DNA of 20,569 bases from Mnemiopsis leidyi (Eukaryota; Ctenophora; Tentaculata; Lobata; Bolinopsidae), in the NCBI GenBank assembly GCA_000226015.1, contig JH155038.1:139342-159910 (forward strand), in the 5' to 3' direction. The position numbers were made by a program, and so were the translations under genes. The notes below the pieces were generated by a model, which was given only the letters and a program-made list of their open reading frames with translations, was not told the origin of the DNA and made no database searches. This document shows positions 20,009 to 20,569 of the stretch, piece by piece (position 1 is the first letter of the stretch; every line of letters starts with the position of its first letter).

Positions 20009-20221
20009 GGGTTCCCGTCGTCCTGCCCCATAACATCGTGCCCCACAACATTTTTTCCCGCATATTTGGCCCCACCGACCCTAACCCAAACCCTAACCCA
20101 AACCCTAACCCTAAGCCTAACCCTTAGGAAGCTGTCTTTTGTGAAGCAGGGCGCACTGGGGCTAAATCTCTGGGTTAAAGTGCTCTGGGGCACGATGTTC
20201 TGGGGCAGGACGTCGGACACC
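20009..20221. mobile_element. MITE nested in the hAT remnant
   Basis: About 210 bp with inverted ends: the left has cgtcctgccccataacatcg and the right end, reversed, has cgtcctgccccagaacatcg, both followed by tgcccca. The 13-bp direct repeat acttgtgagggtt flanks it (20001-20013 and 20222-20234). Removing the insert plus one copy restores the hAT reading frame through LVRVYLC, so this is a true insertion. The exact ends are ambiguous by a few bases: the target duplication may be 8 bp, as in hAT elements, or longer. Inside are telomere-like ccctaaccc units. Confidence 0.85.
20078..20126 (+). repeat. Telomere-like CCCTAA/CCCAAA units inside the MITE
   Basis: About eight degenerate units of ccctaa and cccaaa with one ccctaag. 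They are flanked on both sides by MITE sequence, so this is an internal array, not a chromosome end. Confidence 0.85.
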
Positions 20222-20569
20222 ACTTGTGAGGGTTTACCTCTGCCCACCGCCATCCACTGTGGCCAGTGAACGTGCCTTCAAGGTAGCAAAAAATGTTGTT
20301 GGGGACAACAGAGTGCGGCTCAGGCCCGACAATCTTGAAATGAATTTGTTCTTAAAATATAATCTGAGGGCACTTAACTACGACCTTAACAATCTGGAAT
20401 CTCCACCTGCGGATTTCCGCCCACTCAATACCACGCCACACACATTTGATTTCGTTTGTTCTTATCTGCTCGCTCATCTCGCCTAATTTAACGGCGAGAT
20501 TGCTGTGTGCTTGTAGCGTTTAAGTGATGACTACCGTTAACGACAAGGAATTGGAGGATTTACTGCAAG

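Larger units (their letters stand above)
19867..20486 (+). pseudogene. hAT transposase C-terminal remnant
   Basis: The plus strand reads EEVTRYMKEKL, DPLEFWQRN, a stop, YPNLSKLVRV, then an insertion. After it come YLCPPPSTVASERAFKVA, VVGDNRVRLRPDNLEMNL and FLKYNL. This is the C-terminal dimerisation region of hAT-family transposases (DPL.FW, YP.LS.LA, SERAF, R..L.P.N.E..LFLK.NL). It is dead: one in-frame stop after QRNH and an insertion of about 220 bp at 20001-20234. The N-terminal and catalytic parts are missing in this window. After the frame ends, cggcgag at about 20492 mirrors ctcgcc at about 20478, which may lie near the element's 3' end. Confidence 0.85.

Noticed and set aside
20078-20126. 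Possible chromosome end
   Set aside because: The array is short and degenerate and sits inside a MITE with unique sequence on both sides.

Overview
The window is animal nuclear DNA. It has spliced protein genes with GT-AG introns, is AT-rich between genes, and carries remnants of hAT, MITE and LINE elements. INTS11, the CDKN2AIPNL-type XTBD protein and the RNF126/RNF115-type ligase point to Metazoa. Splice-acceptor-like sites lie 1-13 nt before every start codon, which would fit a lineage using spliced-leader trans-splicing (hydrozoans, ctenophores, flatworms, tunicates and others). I cannot name the species.

All seven recognisable genes lie on the minus strand, so gene order runs from high to low coordinates. 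They are: an RNF126/RNF115-like RING-H2 ubiquitin ligase (19242-18157); HMCES, the abasic-site DNA shield (17440-15708, six exons); INTS11, the Integrator endonuclease (15212-13113, three exons); IMP4, a U3 snoRNP protein (12864-11656, three exons); a 101-residue XTBD protein like CDKN2AIPNL (11283-9982, three exons); and two tandem four-exon paralogues (9140-5770, and 5325 to beyond the left edge). The gaps from one stop to the next ATG are about 250-840 bp.

The paralogue pair is the least familiar part. Each protein has an acidic N-terminus, two dsRBD-like domains and three or four R3H-like domains, followed by a basic and low-complexity C-terminus. The nearest family I can name is NKRF, a nucleolar XTBD/dsRBD/G-patch/R3H protein. 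The gene directly upstream encodes a stand-alone XTBD, the XRN2-binding domain that NKRF carries at its own N-terminus. With IMP4 next in line, four consecutive genes (IMP4, XTBD protein, two NKRF-like proteins) have a plausible shared role in nucleolar pre-rRNA processing. This is an inference.

The left edge (1-228) is a 30-bp minisatellite that is coding: it reads as a 10-residue repeat at the C-terminus of the leftmost paralogue. Two other small tandem duplications copy a splice junction exactly: a 34-bp unit with the XTBD exon-1 donor, about four copies, and a 35-bp unit with the HMCES exon-5 acceptor, two copies. Mobile elements are a 478-bp MITE in an intron (963-1440), a broken LINE tail (10515-10780), and at the right end a hAT transposase pseudogene interrupted by a second MITE that has telomere-like repeats inside it.
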